NCBI GenBank assembly: GCA_910586585.1
Contig: CAJUKA010000112.1
Span: 1-12,776, forward strand
Source of the DNA: an uncultured Lachnospiraceae bacterium
GTDB taxonomy: Bacteria > Bacillota > Clostridia > Lachnospirales > Lachnospiraceae
Reading direction: 5' to 3'
DNA: 12,776 nucleotides
Both the position numbers and the translations under genes were made by a program. Below, one piece after another: positions 1 to 8,000 of the stretch. Under the pieces are notes generated by a model. It ran no database searches, was not told where the DNA came from, and saw nothing but the letters and a program-made list of their open reading frames with translations. Numbering within the stretch: position 1 is the stretch's first letter; each line of letters opens with the position of its first letter.

Positions 1-62
1 TATAAGAGGGGAGGGCTGTCCATTGTTGCATCCCCCAAGTAAAGTTACACTATCTATTCGCA
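1..62. other. Left edge, no assignable gene
   Basis: Two + frames are open from the edge and close shortly afterwards: frame 1 reads to a TAA at 40-42 and ends in LSIVASPK, and frame 2 stays open to a TAA in the 80s. A - strand frame is also open leftwards from an ATG near 66, but without a ribosome binding site. With so little sequence, the tail of a neighbouring gene cannot be told apart from intergenic DNA, so no CDS is called. Confidence 0.3.
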
Positions 63-91
63 TTGACAAATACTTTTATATGCGTTAATCT
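63..91 (+). promoter_or_regulatory. Probable sigma-A promoter of the upstream TA operon
   Basis: A perfect -35 hexamer TTGACA (63-68) is followed after 17 bp by TAATCT (86-91), a weaker -10. Transcription would start near 98, giving a leader that covers the hicB fragment at 158 and then the DUF1902-hicA pair. No other good promoter lies between here and 252. The -10 is only a partial match, so the call is moderate. Confidence 0.5.
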
Positions 92-110
92 TATATCGTC
101 AGGTGGAAAT

Positions 111-206
111 TTCAGCTTTGAACCTTCTAACATATCCACTTTAAGGAGGTTGTTTTTGTGAAAGAAAATAGAACATTATTTTTACTTATGAATCTGGAAC
201 GAAAAT
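111..206 (+). repeat. Direct repeat copy A: duplicated hicB leader and 5' codons
   Basis: This stretch matches 779-887. The untranslated part (114-157 versus 782-825) is the same length and differs at 3 of 44 positions, and both contain the AAGGAGG ribosome binding site followed by GTG. Inside the coding part copy A has one extra base early on. It also lacks 14 bp that lie between two TATTTTTAC direct repeats in copy B (844-852 and 858-866), as expected of slippage deletion. Similarity fades after 206. Confidence 0.85.
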
Positions 207-235
207 CAAGAACCCAAAGAAATATGAATCATTAA
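158..235 (+). pseudogene. Decayed 5' fragment of a hicB antitoxin gene, now a 25-codon leader ORF
   Basis: It starts GTG-AAA-GAA directly after AAGGAGG (143-149), exactly as the intact hicB at 826 does. A one-base gain and a 14-bp deletion shift the frame, so it reads VKENRTLFLLMNLERK and stops at a TAA (233-235), where the intact protein reads MKKIERYFYPAIFTYEPG. It cannot make an antitoxin. The strong ribosome binding site remains, and the stop lies only 16 bases before the ATG at 252, so the fragment may still be translated as a leader peptide coupled to the downstream pair. That role is inference; simple decay of a duplicated gene end is equally likely. Confidence 0.7.
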
Positions 236-251
236 ATATTGGAGGTTTATC

Positions 252-470
252 ATGGAATATATTATAAATTTTACATGGGATAATGAAGCCAATGTATGGA
301 TTGCCACAAGCAACGACATTCCCGGCCTTGTATTGGAATCTGGTTCCTTTGATGCACTTTTGGAACGTACCCGATATGCTGTACCGGAACTGCTTACCTT
401 AAATGCATCCGATGTACAGCCTCTATCTCTTACCTTTAAATCAGAACGTCATGAAAGTGTGGTTATATAA
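252..470 (+). CDS. DUF1902 / HicB-like antitoxin (72 aa)
   Basis: This short protein has the DUF1902 pattern: a first strand (residues 3-9), then W9-D10 and N14-V-W-I-A-T-S, then N-D-I-P-G-L (21-26). This is the HicB-type partial RNase H fold core in which an acidic, Pro-Gly turn follows the second strand. A helix with L/A spacing follows (about 34-50). It ends at 72 residues with no ribbon-helix-helix or helix-turn-helix tail, so DNA binding is not evident. The start ATG has GGAGG at 242-246, five bases ahead. The TAA stop directly abuts the ATG of hicA, so the two are surely co-transcribed and translationally coupled. By family knowledge such proteins bind and neutralise HicA. The antitoxin-first order is the reverse of the classic hicA-hicB order. 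Cognate pairing is inferred from position and family. Confidence 0.8.
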   Translation: MEYIINFTWDNEANVWIATSNDIPGLVLESGSFDALLERTRYAVPELLTLNASDVQPLSLTFKSERHESVVI

Positions 471-665
471 ATGGCTGAATACGAAAAGAAAGTACGTAAA
501 ATACTTACACAAAATGGCTGTACTTTTGAACGGCATGGAAAAGGCGATCACGATATCTGGTACAGCCCTATTACAAACCGCCATATAACAGTTGATACAA
601 AAATTAAATCAAGATTCACTGCAAATGCAGTATTAAAGCAAAGTGGTATTGATTACAAATTTTAA
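471..665 (+). CDS. hicA: HicA-type mRNA interferase toxin (64 aa)
   Basis: HicA (YcfA) proteins are tiny dsRBD-fold ribonucleases that cleave mRNA in the cytoplasm until bound by HicB. Visible hallmarks are an N-terminal helix (residues 3-15), then G16-C-T-F-E-R, then the core G25-D-H-D-I-W30 in which His27 is the expected catalytic histidine. The strand HITVDTKIK follows, then the C-terminal helix whose N-A-V-L-K-Q-S-G-I motif is typical of the family. Length is normal for HicA. The start ATG directly follows the TAA of the DUF1902 antitoxin (TAAATG), with no ribosome binding site of its own at standard spacing, which implies coupling. In many HicA proteins the core begins G-S-H; here it is G-D-H, so activity is likely but unproved. 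Confidence 0.85.
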   Translation: MAEYEKKVRKILTQNGCTFERHGKGDHDIWYSPITNRHITVDTKIKSRFTANAVLKQSGIDYKF

Positions 666-713
666 CGCAAAAAGCGGAAGCATCCAGCTAAAAGGGGACG
701 CACTACTGTAAAA

Positions 714-768
714 CACTGACAAAGATATCCTTATTAAGACGCTGAAACGAGTTGAAGAACAGTCAGTG
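714..768. promoter_or_regulatory. Inverted repeat CACTGAC / GTCAGTG, possible operator half-sites
   Basis: Perfect 7-base arms lie at 714-720 and 762-768, separated by 41 bp. The right arm falls inside the spacer of the putative hicB promoter. HicB proteins with ribbon-helix-helix tails commonly repress their own promoters through palindromic sites, so the arms could be paired half-sites. The wide separation and the short arms make chance possible. Confidence 0.25.
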
Positions 769-780
769 CTAAAATTTATT
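752..780 (+). promoter_or_regulatory. Possible promoter for the solitary hicB
   Basis: TTGAAG (752-757) is followed after 17 bp by TTTATT (775-780), each close to the sigma-A consensus but imperfect. It would give the hicB at 826 its own transcript with a leader of about 40 bases, separate from the DUF1902-hicA operon. Confidence 0.35.
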
Positions 781-887
781 TAGCTCTGACCCTTCTGACA
801 TATCCACTTTAAGGAGGTTGTTTTTGTGAAAAAAATAGAACGTTATTTTTACCCTGCTATTTTTACTTATGAACCAGGACAGGAAAT
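779..887 (+). repeat. Direct repeat copy B: intact hicB leader and 5' codons
   Basis: This is the intact counterpart of copy A, offset by 668 bp in the leader. It contains AAGGAGG (811-817) and the GTG start at 826. Two TATTTTTAC direct repeats 14 bp apart mark the segment that is deleted in copy A. Confidence 0.85.
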
Positions 888-1230
888 TGCTGTTGATTTT
901 CCTGATTTGAAATGCGCCACCAGTGGCACAAACGATAATGATGCTCTTTTATCTGCAAGGGAACTTCTTGGTCGTGTTCTATGTGGACTGGAAGAAAGCG
1001 GAGAAGAAATTCCCATTCCCACCCCATTGGCAAATATAGAAACACAACCCAATGAACGTGCAGTATTGATTGATGTCTATATGCCTTCTGTTCGTCAGGC
1101 ATATGTCAACCGCTCCATCAACCGCACTGTCACACTGCCAGCATGGCTCAATGCTGCTGCCTTAGAGCGAAATATTAATTTTTCTCAGGTTTTGCAAGAT
1201 GCCTTAAAAGCACAATTACACTTGGGATAA
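826..1230 (+). CDS. hicB: HicB family antitoxin with C-terminal ribbon-helix-helix (134 aa)
   Basis: Residues 5-70 form the HicB N-terminal fold: RYFYPAIFTYE, then the characteristic A-V-D-F-P-D-L (residues 22-28) and C-A-T-S-G, then a helix (DALLSARELLGRVLCGL) and the I-P-I-P-T-P segment. The usual L-P-G-C signature is replaced by L-K-C. Residues 98-131 (INRTVTLPAWL followed by NINFSQVLQDALKAQL) are a ribbon-helix-helix DNA-binding tail, so it should act both as toxin neutraliser and as operon repressor. The GTG start is chosen because AAGGAGG lies at 811-817 and the next residues are MKKIERYF. No hicA directly adjoins it. The nearest toxin is 160 bp upstream and already has a DUF1902 partner, so this is either an orphan antitoxin or a second antitoxin for that HicA. 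Confidence 0.85.
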   Translation: MKKIERYFYPAIFTYEPGQEIAVDFPDLKCATSGTNDNDALLSARELLGRVLCGLEESGEEIPIPTPLANIETQPNERAVLIDVYMPSVRQAYVNRSINRTVTLPAWLNAAALERNINFSQVLQDALKAQLHLG

Positions 1231-1419
1231 ATATTTTCAAGGGATTGTTTTTCAACCATTACCAAAATTCTCTCTGCTGTCCTGGTACTATATCTTATAT
1301 CACTCCCTTGACAAGACTGCATTATCAAATGTTACCACGTTATTATATGTCAAAAAGCAAAAGAAATCTACAGTAATTATATAGGACTTATCCGAAAAAC
1401 TTTAGAAAATACTTAAAAT
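1231..1419. other. Intergenic, AT-rich, no gene seen
   Basis: No reading frame with a ribosome binding site is present on either strand. An 8-base inverted repeat, TCAAGGGA (1237-1244) and TCCCTTGA (1304-1311), spans about 60 bp. It has no T-tract and no obvious role. A TTGACA at 1308-1313 lacks a matching -10. Confidence 0.4.
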
Positions 1420-1462
1420 AAAAGCCTATAATTGTTTTAATCCCTTACAATTACAGGCTTTT
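1420..1462 (-). terminator. Rho-independent terminator of the tRNA operon
   Basis: Arms 1420-1435 and 1447-1462 form a 16-bp stem with a single A-C type mismatch and an 11-base loop. Read on the - strand the hairpin ends GGCTTTTATTTTAAG, a good U-rich tail. It starts five bases after the end of tRNA-Gly(GCC). On the + strand only four Ts follow, so it may also weakly stop transcripts coming from hicB. Confidence 0.85.
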
Positions 1463-1466
1463 CGAG

Positions 1467-1539
1467 AGCGATAGACGGGGCTCGAACCCGCGGTCTCGAC
1501 CTTGGCAAGGTCGCGCGTTACCAACTACGCCACTATCGC
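1467..1539 (-). tRNA. tRNA-Gly (anticodon GCC)
   Basis: A full cloverleaf can be read on the - strand. The acceptor GCGATAG pairs with CTATCGC. The D arm is GCGTAGTTGGTAACGC, the anticodon stem is CGACC/GGTCG around loop TTGCCAA (anticodon GCC), and the T arm has loop TTCGAGC. The discriminator base is T and no CCA is encoded. It is the last gene of the leftward tRNA cluster and lies 112 bp after Gly(TCC), with its own promoter in that gap. Confidence 0.95.
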
Positions 1540-1568
1540 ATTTATTATTGTCTTCACAAGACTTTTAT

Positions 1569-1597
1569 AGTTTACACGATATTAAGAAATTTGTCAA
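1569..1597 (-). promoter_or_regulatory. Internal promoter for tRNA-Gly(GCC)
   Basis: On the - strand TTGACA (1597-1592) is followed by a 17-bp spacer and TAAACT (1574-1569), about 30 bp ahead of the tRNA 5' end at 1539. The position and spacing are good, and it explains the unusually wide gap after Gly(TCC). A perfect palindrome GTAAAATTTTAC (1606-1617) lies just upstream and has no clear role. Confidence 0.7.
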
Positions 1598-1651
1598 CTG
1601 TTTCTGTAAAATTTTACCACGATTTTGTAACAAATTCTTTTTATCCTGCAA

Positions 1652-1722
1652 AGCGGGTGATGGGAATCGAACCCACGTATCCAGCTTGGAAGGCTGGTGT
1701 TCTACCATTGAACTACACCCGC
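1652..1722 (-). tRNA. tRNA-Gly (anticodon TCC)
   Basis: The - strand cloverleaf has acceptor GCGGGTG/CACCCGC, D arm GTTCAATGGTAGAAC, and anticodon stem CCAGC/GCTGG around loop CTTCCAA (anticodon TCC). The T arm is GTGGG-TTCGATT-CCCAT. Length is 71 nt, and CCA is not encoded. It lies 15 bp after tRNA-Phe, so the two share a transcript. Confidence 0.95.
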
Positions 1723-1737
1723 ATAAACTGAATCAAG

Positions 1738-1810
<73 letters not shown>

Positions 1811-1871
1811 ATATGATAAAATTTGTAGCATTTCTCTGATAAAAGTAACGCCATAAATAATTTACTGTATG

Positions 1872-1900
1872 ATTATACTATGAATAGCTTGCCTTGTCAA
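1872..1900 (-). promoter_or_regulatory. Perfect-consensus promoter of the tRNA cluster
   Basis: On the - strand TTGACA (1900-1895), a 17-bp spacer and TATAAT (1877-1872) match the sigma-A consensus at every position, as is common for stable-RNA operons. It points at tRNA-Phe, and start of transcription is expected near 1865. It lies just beyond the terminator of the giant gene, so the cluster is independent of it. Confidence 0.9.
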
Positions 1901-1975
1901 GTTTTTTATGCAGAAAATTTATGCATGAAAAAGAATTCCTTTGTAAAGATCAACTTGTCGCCTGTCATCATCAGT

Positions 1976-2017
1976 AAAAGGCAGGAAACGGCATGACCAA
2001 AGTCATGCCGCTCCTGC
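1976..2017 (-). terminator. Strong rho-independent terminator after the giant gene
   Basis: The stem GCAGGA/TCCTGC (1981-1986, 2012-2017), a small AA/C internal bulge, then CGGCATGAC/GTCATGCCG (1989-1997, 2002-2010) close on a 4-base loop. Read on the - strand the hairpin is followed by CTTTT. It lies about 60 bp past the stop codon at 2077-2079. Confidence 0.9.
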
Positions 2018-2076
2018 AAAAAGCAATATTACTTTCTTATGACCCCCTGTTTTTCCACCCAGGTTTTTTCGCTCGC

Positions 2077-5000
2077 TTATTGTGCAAGTTTTTCAATTTC
2101 AAACGTATAAGTAACTTCATCCTCTGCTCCCGTATCTGCCTTAAAACGGACTGTAAATTCTAAGGAGCCTGCTGCCTCTGCGGTAGCCTTTTCAAGTGTC
2201 ACGTTATCCTTTTTTCCGGTCTTGTCATAAATTTCAAAGCTGGTTGAATCTATAACATTGCCCAAAGCGGTTTTAATTACTGTCGCTGTTGTATTGTTGT
2301 CTGCCTTGAACTGCTCTGCATCCTTGAGTACTTTGTCTGCCTCGGCTGCAAGCGCTGCAATAGACTGCGGAAGCTTTTCAATTGTCATTGTAATCTCAGC
2401 CGTATCAACATTTTTTGTTCCATCTGAAATGCGCAGTGTCACTTTGATTTGTCCTGCTGCTTTCACAGTTGCAGGTTTTGGTTCAAAGTATGTCTTTACT
2501 TTGCCTTGTGCATCCGCCGGATCGTCTGGCTTTACAGCGATTGTCAGCTTCTTCTCAGGATCGTTGATTGCCTTTCTGGCTGCTTCAATCACAGCTTCTT
2601 TATCGGTTGTATTCAATGCCTTGAAGTTTGCAGTATTCTCTAAATAAGTCTTAATAGCACTTGCTGCCGTAGTGTCAGCATCTGCATACTGCTTAATAAC
2701 TACTGCTACATCTACACCGCTGCCTGCAGTCTGTCCGAGCTTCACTTCTGCCTTATCTGTCGCATCTTTTTCATTTGTGATGATCAATGTGCCTTCTACA
2801 TAACCGTTTGCGGCTGTTGTAGCATCTGTTTTATGGAAGTGCTTATTCGCTGTAACTTCATTTCCACCAACAGTTTCTTTTTCTGGGCCAAATGCAATCT
2901 TAAGGTCAGGATTATACTTCACTGCCTCGGCTGCTGCAAGAATATCATCTGCAGTTACCGTGTTGTCAAGCTTGCTGTCTGCTGCGCTGAACTGTTTTCC
3001 AAATTCTGTAATAATCGCATTTTTTGCCCCAGTTGCATCATTGAGCTTCTCGATTCTATAGCTTCTATTTACCTTCACTGACTTCCAAATACTTCTTGAC
3101 AGTTTTACTGTAAAGTTCAAGCTTCCTGCAGCCTTAACTGTTGCCGGAGTATATTCAAAGCCCTGAATTCTGACATCAATTCTTGCGTCTGCTTTGCCGT
3201 CTGTCAATGCCTGTTTAACTACTGCAAGCACTGCATCTTCTGTAACGCCATTTTGAATCTTGCCACTGTATACTTTGTCAAGTGCCTCTGATACAGCTTT
3301 TCCTGCCTGATCCAATGTTGTGATGTCTGCCTTCGTCATCTTGACAGCCCATTGTCTTGCCACAGATTCATAAGGATTTTCTGTTGCGCCAGATTCTGTA
3401 TTTGTCACAGTCAATTTCGCATTTACATATCCGTCTGCTTCCTTTGTTGCTCTTACAATATCTCCTATTGTCTTAACAGTAACACTCGCTCCGGAATCCT
3501 TGTTGATTAATGCATTCGCCTTTGCTGCAATATCTGCCTCAATGTCCTCTTTAAAGTCATTGTTGGTGTAGGTCATAACTGCAAGCGCATCTTTCTCTGC
3601 TGCCTTGATGACTGCAAGTGCCTCTGCGTATGTCTGTGGTTTTTCTGGTGTTGTCAGCTTGAAGCTGATGGTCTCTGTCAATCCTGTTGTGTACTCTACG
3701 GTTGCCTTCACTGTTGATGTTGCCTTGTAGAGTGACTTTGGTTTTCTAGATGCAGCTGCGTTTGCTGCGTCTGCCTCTGCAAGCGCTTTCTTTTTCACCG
3801 TAATCAAAACTCTGCTATTACCATCAATCTTTTTGATGCCAAAATATGCGGGTGCGCTGCTGTCCAATGTTACCTTGGATACCTCTGCCCCTTTGACAGC
3901 GGTTGTATAAGGTACAGATTTTTCATAAACGAAATCCTGTGAACCTTGTACATAATCGTTTGCAGTAAATACTTGTGTCAATGCTGCCTTATCAAACTTA
4001 ATCAGACCCTTCTTCGGATTTGCTGCCTTAACTGTCAGTGTCATTTTGCCGCCGATTTCTCTGATCTGTGCACTGTTGTTGCTTAAGTTCGCAATCTTCT
4101 TGGCTGCATTTGCATTTGCTTCCACCACATAAAGGTTGACTTTGTATGATTTGCCTGGTTCGAGTCCTGTCGCTGCGATTGAAACGCGGTTTCCTCCACA
4201 AGATTCTACGGTAAATGTTCCGTCTTTCACTGCCTCAACTGCTGCAAATGCCATATTTACAGGATTCTTGCCATTGGTAACCGTTGTCACTGCTCCTGCA
4301 AGCTTATTGTCCTTATCAAGCATCTGATCAATATTGGATGCCTTATAAACGTTTGCCTTGAAGCTGATTGTGATCTTCGCTTTCTGAACTGTAGCTGTCT
4401 TTGCACCATAATAAGTCACATAACCGATGCAGTCGTTCTTGTTAATTTCACTTGGATCATAAAGCGTGTTGTTTGCATCCTTCATATTCATCACGATTCG
4501 GCCATTTGCCTTGTCAAGTGAGAAATATTCCAGGAATTTGTTTTTCTGTCCGCCAATGTTTGCATTTTCAAGCTCTACATAAGAAGCGCTGTATGCATCT
4601 GATGCATATTCAACAGGAGTACCTGTCAGCTGTACATAACCCACATTGGAATCAATGGTATATTTTGCTGCCGGCTTAAATGCTGCCGCTGCCTTGACTG
4701 TCACCTTGATTGGTACTGCCTTGGTCGCTGGTACAAATTCACCATCTGCATTCTTTGTACCAAAGGTTACATTATACTTATAGGCACCTGCTACAGTTCC
4801 TTCTGGTGCGTAAAAACTAAAGTTGTATGTTGCTGTCCCCTTTGCTGCGGTTGTATTGACAGGATAAGCATAATCAACGTTTTTGTGAATATCTGATGTG
4901 CCGTCTCTGTCCACATCAACAAAGCTTTGAAGGTTATAGTAGCCTGCTACTCTGTTTGCTTTCCTTGCTGCTGCCTTTGTCTGCTCTGCTGCATAATCCT

Positions 5001-8000
5001 TCGCATCTACAGAGATATACATATAGTCATATGCTGTGTTGCCTGTTACCTTGATATCTACATAATTACTCTTTCCTACATAGATATTACCTTGGCTTAC
5101 CTTGACTGTTGGAGCCTTTACCTTGCTGTTTGCAAAAGCTTTGTTTGTAAAGTTGTACTTTGTCTCAACCTTTCCTGAACTCTTGTTTGTCAGCGTGATG
5201 GTCATTTTCTCTGCTGTCGGAAGCACTGTATAAGAACCATAGTACTTATCGCTTGTCAGAATCTTACCGCCCTTAACGCCTACTGTGTAGTTAAAGGTTA
5301 CGCCACGGTTAGCATCTCCGCCAAGCTTTGTATAGGTCTTGGCATCGCTATCTTTCAGATATCCAACATTGAAGCTGATGGTATCATCCGCTGAGTTTGC
5401 ATGAAACTCATACTCTGTCGCAGACTTCTTAACAATGCCTACCTTTTTGGTGCCGCCTTGTGTGTTCTCAGCGCTATTACTGTCTGCATTAAACTCATTA
5501 ATGCCAAGCTGCTGCTTGTTGTATACCAGCGCAAACATTGTCTTTGCTGTTACCTTGCTGCCATCTAATGCTGTTACTGTTGCTGTTACTTTATTTGCTA
5601 TTGTATGACTTGCATAATTGGCTGTGATTTTCTTGTTGCTGTAACTGATACTCCAGCCCCATACCAAATCATCATCTGTGTAGTAGCTTCTGCCGCTCTC
5701 CACGCCGGACTTCAACACAATTGGCATTAATGTTTCAAACTCGTCGGTTGTGAAGGAGGTGCCGTCTGCCACCATATAATAGCCTCTGTTATAATCATAT
5801 TTTGCAAAGTACAGTCCGCCATAAACTGGCTTTTCATTGGTTACAATATAAGTAAACTTTTCGCTTACTGTGCTGCCTGCATAATCTGCTGCTGACACTT
5901 TAACTGTAAACTGGTTTTCTTTTACATCTGCCTTGATTGGATAATCCTTCGCAATCGTAATCTTTCCATTCTTTACAGATACATATCTTGCGATTGCAGC
6001 ATCTGTCTCAAATACACCGCCTGCATTAACCTTTCCAACCTCATAAACAAGCTTATTGGTCTTTGGCTTATAGTCTTTTAAACCGTTATTGAGCGTTGTA
6101 TTCATGTTGAAAGTTACTGCCTTTGGTTTCGCGCTGCTCGTATCCTTGTAAATATTTCCACTTACAGCAGAAATCGTTTCAATACCCTGTACTACAGTAA
6201 TTTTGAGTGTTGCGGGCGCTGCATACATGTTGTTGCTAGTTTCGTCTGTAGTGTTTCCTGCGTCAGGAATAACCTTGAGTGTATAGGCGCCAAGGAATCC
6301 CTTATTACGAAGGTTTGTTTTGCCTACATTTACCTTGATGGTGCCGTCCTCATCCCACCATGCATTGATAAAGTCACTATCTGCATATCTGCCATTCTTG
6401 TCATAAACTTCAACCTTTGCATTGTTGATGTTCTGTTGGAAGGTTCCTTTGGCAAACTTTGGAATTGCTACCGTAACATCCTTTTGTCCTGTGTATACAG
6501 TTGTTGTCTTCTTTGTGAGAGAAAGTTTATCTTCATAGTATGGTGCTTTTGTGATAACTGTCTTTGTGATAACCTTTGCGCTCTCATTGAGAACATCTGC
6601 ATCGCTGATGTCCTTATCTTTTGTTGTCTGAACCAGACTTACAGACACGCTGTAACTCCAATCCTTGCCTGCGCCGTTAACAAGTTTTACGAACTCTCTT
6701 GATGCTGCAGCTTTGCCATCTTTGAATACTACATCAAAGTACTGTGTATTCTTGGCAATCATTCCCTGTGGTGCTGTGGAGTCGTTCTTGTAGCTTGCTG
6801 CCGGATCAACTGTTACCTTATATTTGAGGTATGTATCCCCTGTCACTGGAATTGTTTTTGCGTCAGCTAACAGTTCCAATGTCACTGCATTGTCAAGAAT
6901 AACGGGTGTATTCACACTCTTAACTGCAAGCGCTGCCTTGTCATTTGTTACTTTAATTGTCGCTACTGTTTTTGGTGCCGGCTCTGCGCCCTCTTCAGCC
7001 GCTACAAGATCAGCGTTGCTGATGATAGTAAACTCAGAAGAACCAGCTTCTTTTGTTGTTGTGATCACAAGCTCACCTGTCACTGCATCAATGACTGCTG
7101 ACTTGATCACATTATCATTTTCTTTGGGTTTTACTTCAAGCACACTGAAATCTGTTGTGCCTGTAAGTGTATATTTCACTGTGGTATCCAGTGTCTGTTT
7201 TACTTCGTTTTTGCTATTGCCCTTGATTGTGACTGCCTTGATGTCCTTTGCAACGCTGATGACATATTTCTCGCTGCCGCCTTCGTATGCCACATTCAAT
7301 GTGATGTCTTTTCCTGCCGCTCCTTTTGGAACAGTCAGTGTCACAACACCGTTTTCATTTTTAAGGTCTTCTTCTGTAAAGGTTACATTCTTTGCGGACG
7401 CAGAAGCCTCTGTGAATGCACCTGTATGAGAACCTGTCAGAATCTTAACCTCAAATGTATCATTTTTGGATGCGGCATATTTCCCCTTCACAGGCTCCAC
7501 ATCATTTCCGTTCTTTGTGAAGGTGATTGTATTTGCCTCCGCAGATGTGATAACTGCGTTGATGTCTGCACTGATATCCTTAATATAAGCCTTGTATACC
7601 AGTTTGTTGCCCTCTGTATGGTCATATGCAAAGCCTTCAAGACCCGTTGCAGTCAGTGTATGATTCTTTGCTACCTTTGCATACAGGACAACATTGCTGC
7701 CTGCTTCAATTGTCTTGCCATCATCTTCCTCATCATTGGGGTTGATTGTAGTATAAGTTGCCACTGCATTACCGTTCTCATCGGTAGTATTTTTCAGGTA
7801 TAAAGAATTAATCGGATCTTCATATCCATCAGAATCACACTTTGCTTCAAATGTGACTGCCACATTCTCAACCGCCTTGACAACCTTGATCGTCCCTGCA
7901 TATGCAGTCGCTGTATAACCATCTTCTAGTTCAGAATCAAGTGTTATCTCTGAATTAATTGCTGCTGCTGGGATAGAATACTTGTATTCTGTCTTGTCAT

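Larger units (their letters stand above)
666..781 (+). other. Gap between hicA and hicB with a vestigial-looking reading frame
   Basis: No complete gene is present. One + frame, out of phase with hicA, reads N-A-K-S-G-S-I-Q-L-K-G-D-A-L-L then TAA (709-711). It then continues as K-D-I-L-I-K-T-L-K-R-V-E-E-Q-S-V-L to a TAG at about 781. The amphipathic, Lys/Glu-rich second piece looks protein-like and could be the worn end of a lost gene, but I do not recognise it. The region also holds the likely promoter and an inverted repeat for the downstream hicB. Confidence 0.25.

Noticed and set aside
403..588. A 61-codon + strand frame overlapping the DUF1902 and hicA genes
   Set aside because: It is an out-of-frame shadow of two recognisable family members and has no ribosome binding site.
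863..1102. - strand frames of 61-79 codons under hicB
   Set aside because: They are antisense to a clear HicB protein, with no start signal or family resemblance.
1237..1311. TCAAGGGA/TCCCTTGA inverted repeat as insertion-sequence ends
   Set aside because: The arms are only 8 bases, no target-site duplication is seen, and the 60 bp between them cannot encode anything.
1308..1345. TTGACA at 1308-1313 as a + strand promoter
   Set aside because: The hexamer at a 17-bp spacing is GTTACC, and no gene lies downstream on the + strand.
2029..2076. An in-frame continuation of 15 codons after the stop of the giant gene (A-S-E-K-T-W-V-E-K-Q-G-V-I-R-K), which recalls the T-W-V-x-K-x-G of cell-wall-binding repeats
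   Set aside because: Fifteen open codons occur by chance about half the time. There is no further repeat and a terminator follows at once. A relic of a lost anchor cannot be shown from this sequence alone.
6824..7429. A 201-codon + strand open frame, and many shorter + strand frames between 2258 and 12615
   Set aside because: All lie antisense inside the giant gene, lack ribosome binding sites and have the hydrophobic Val/Ser/Phe/Cys-rich composition expected of the complement of Thr/Ala/Lys/Asp codons.
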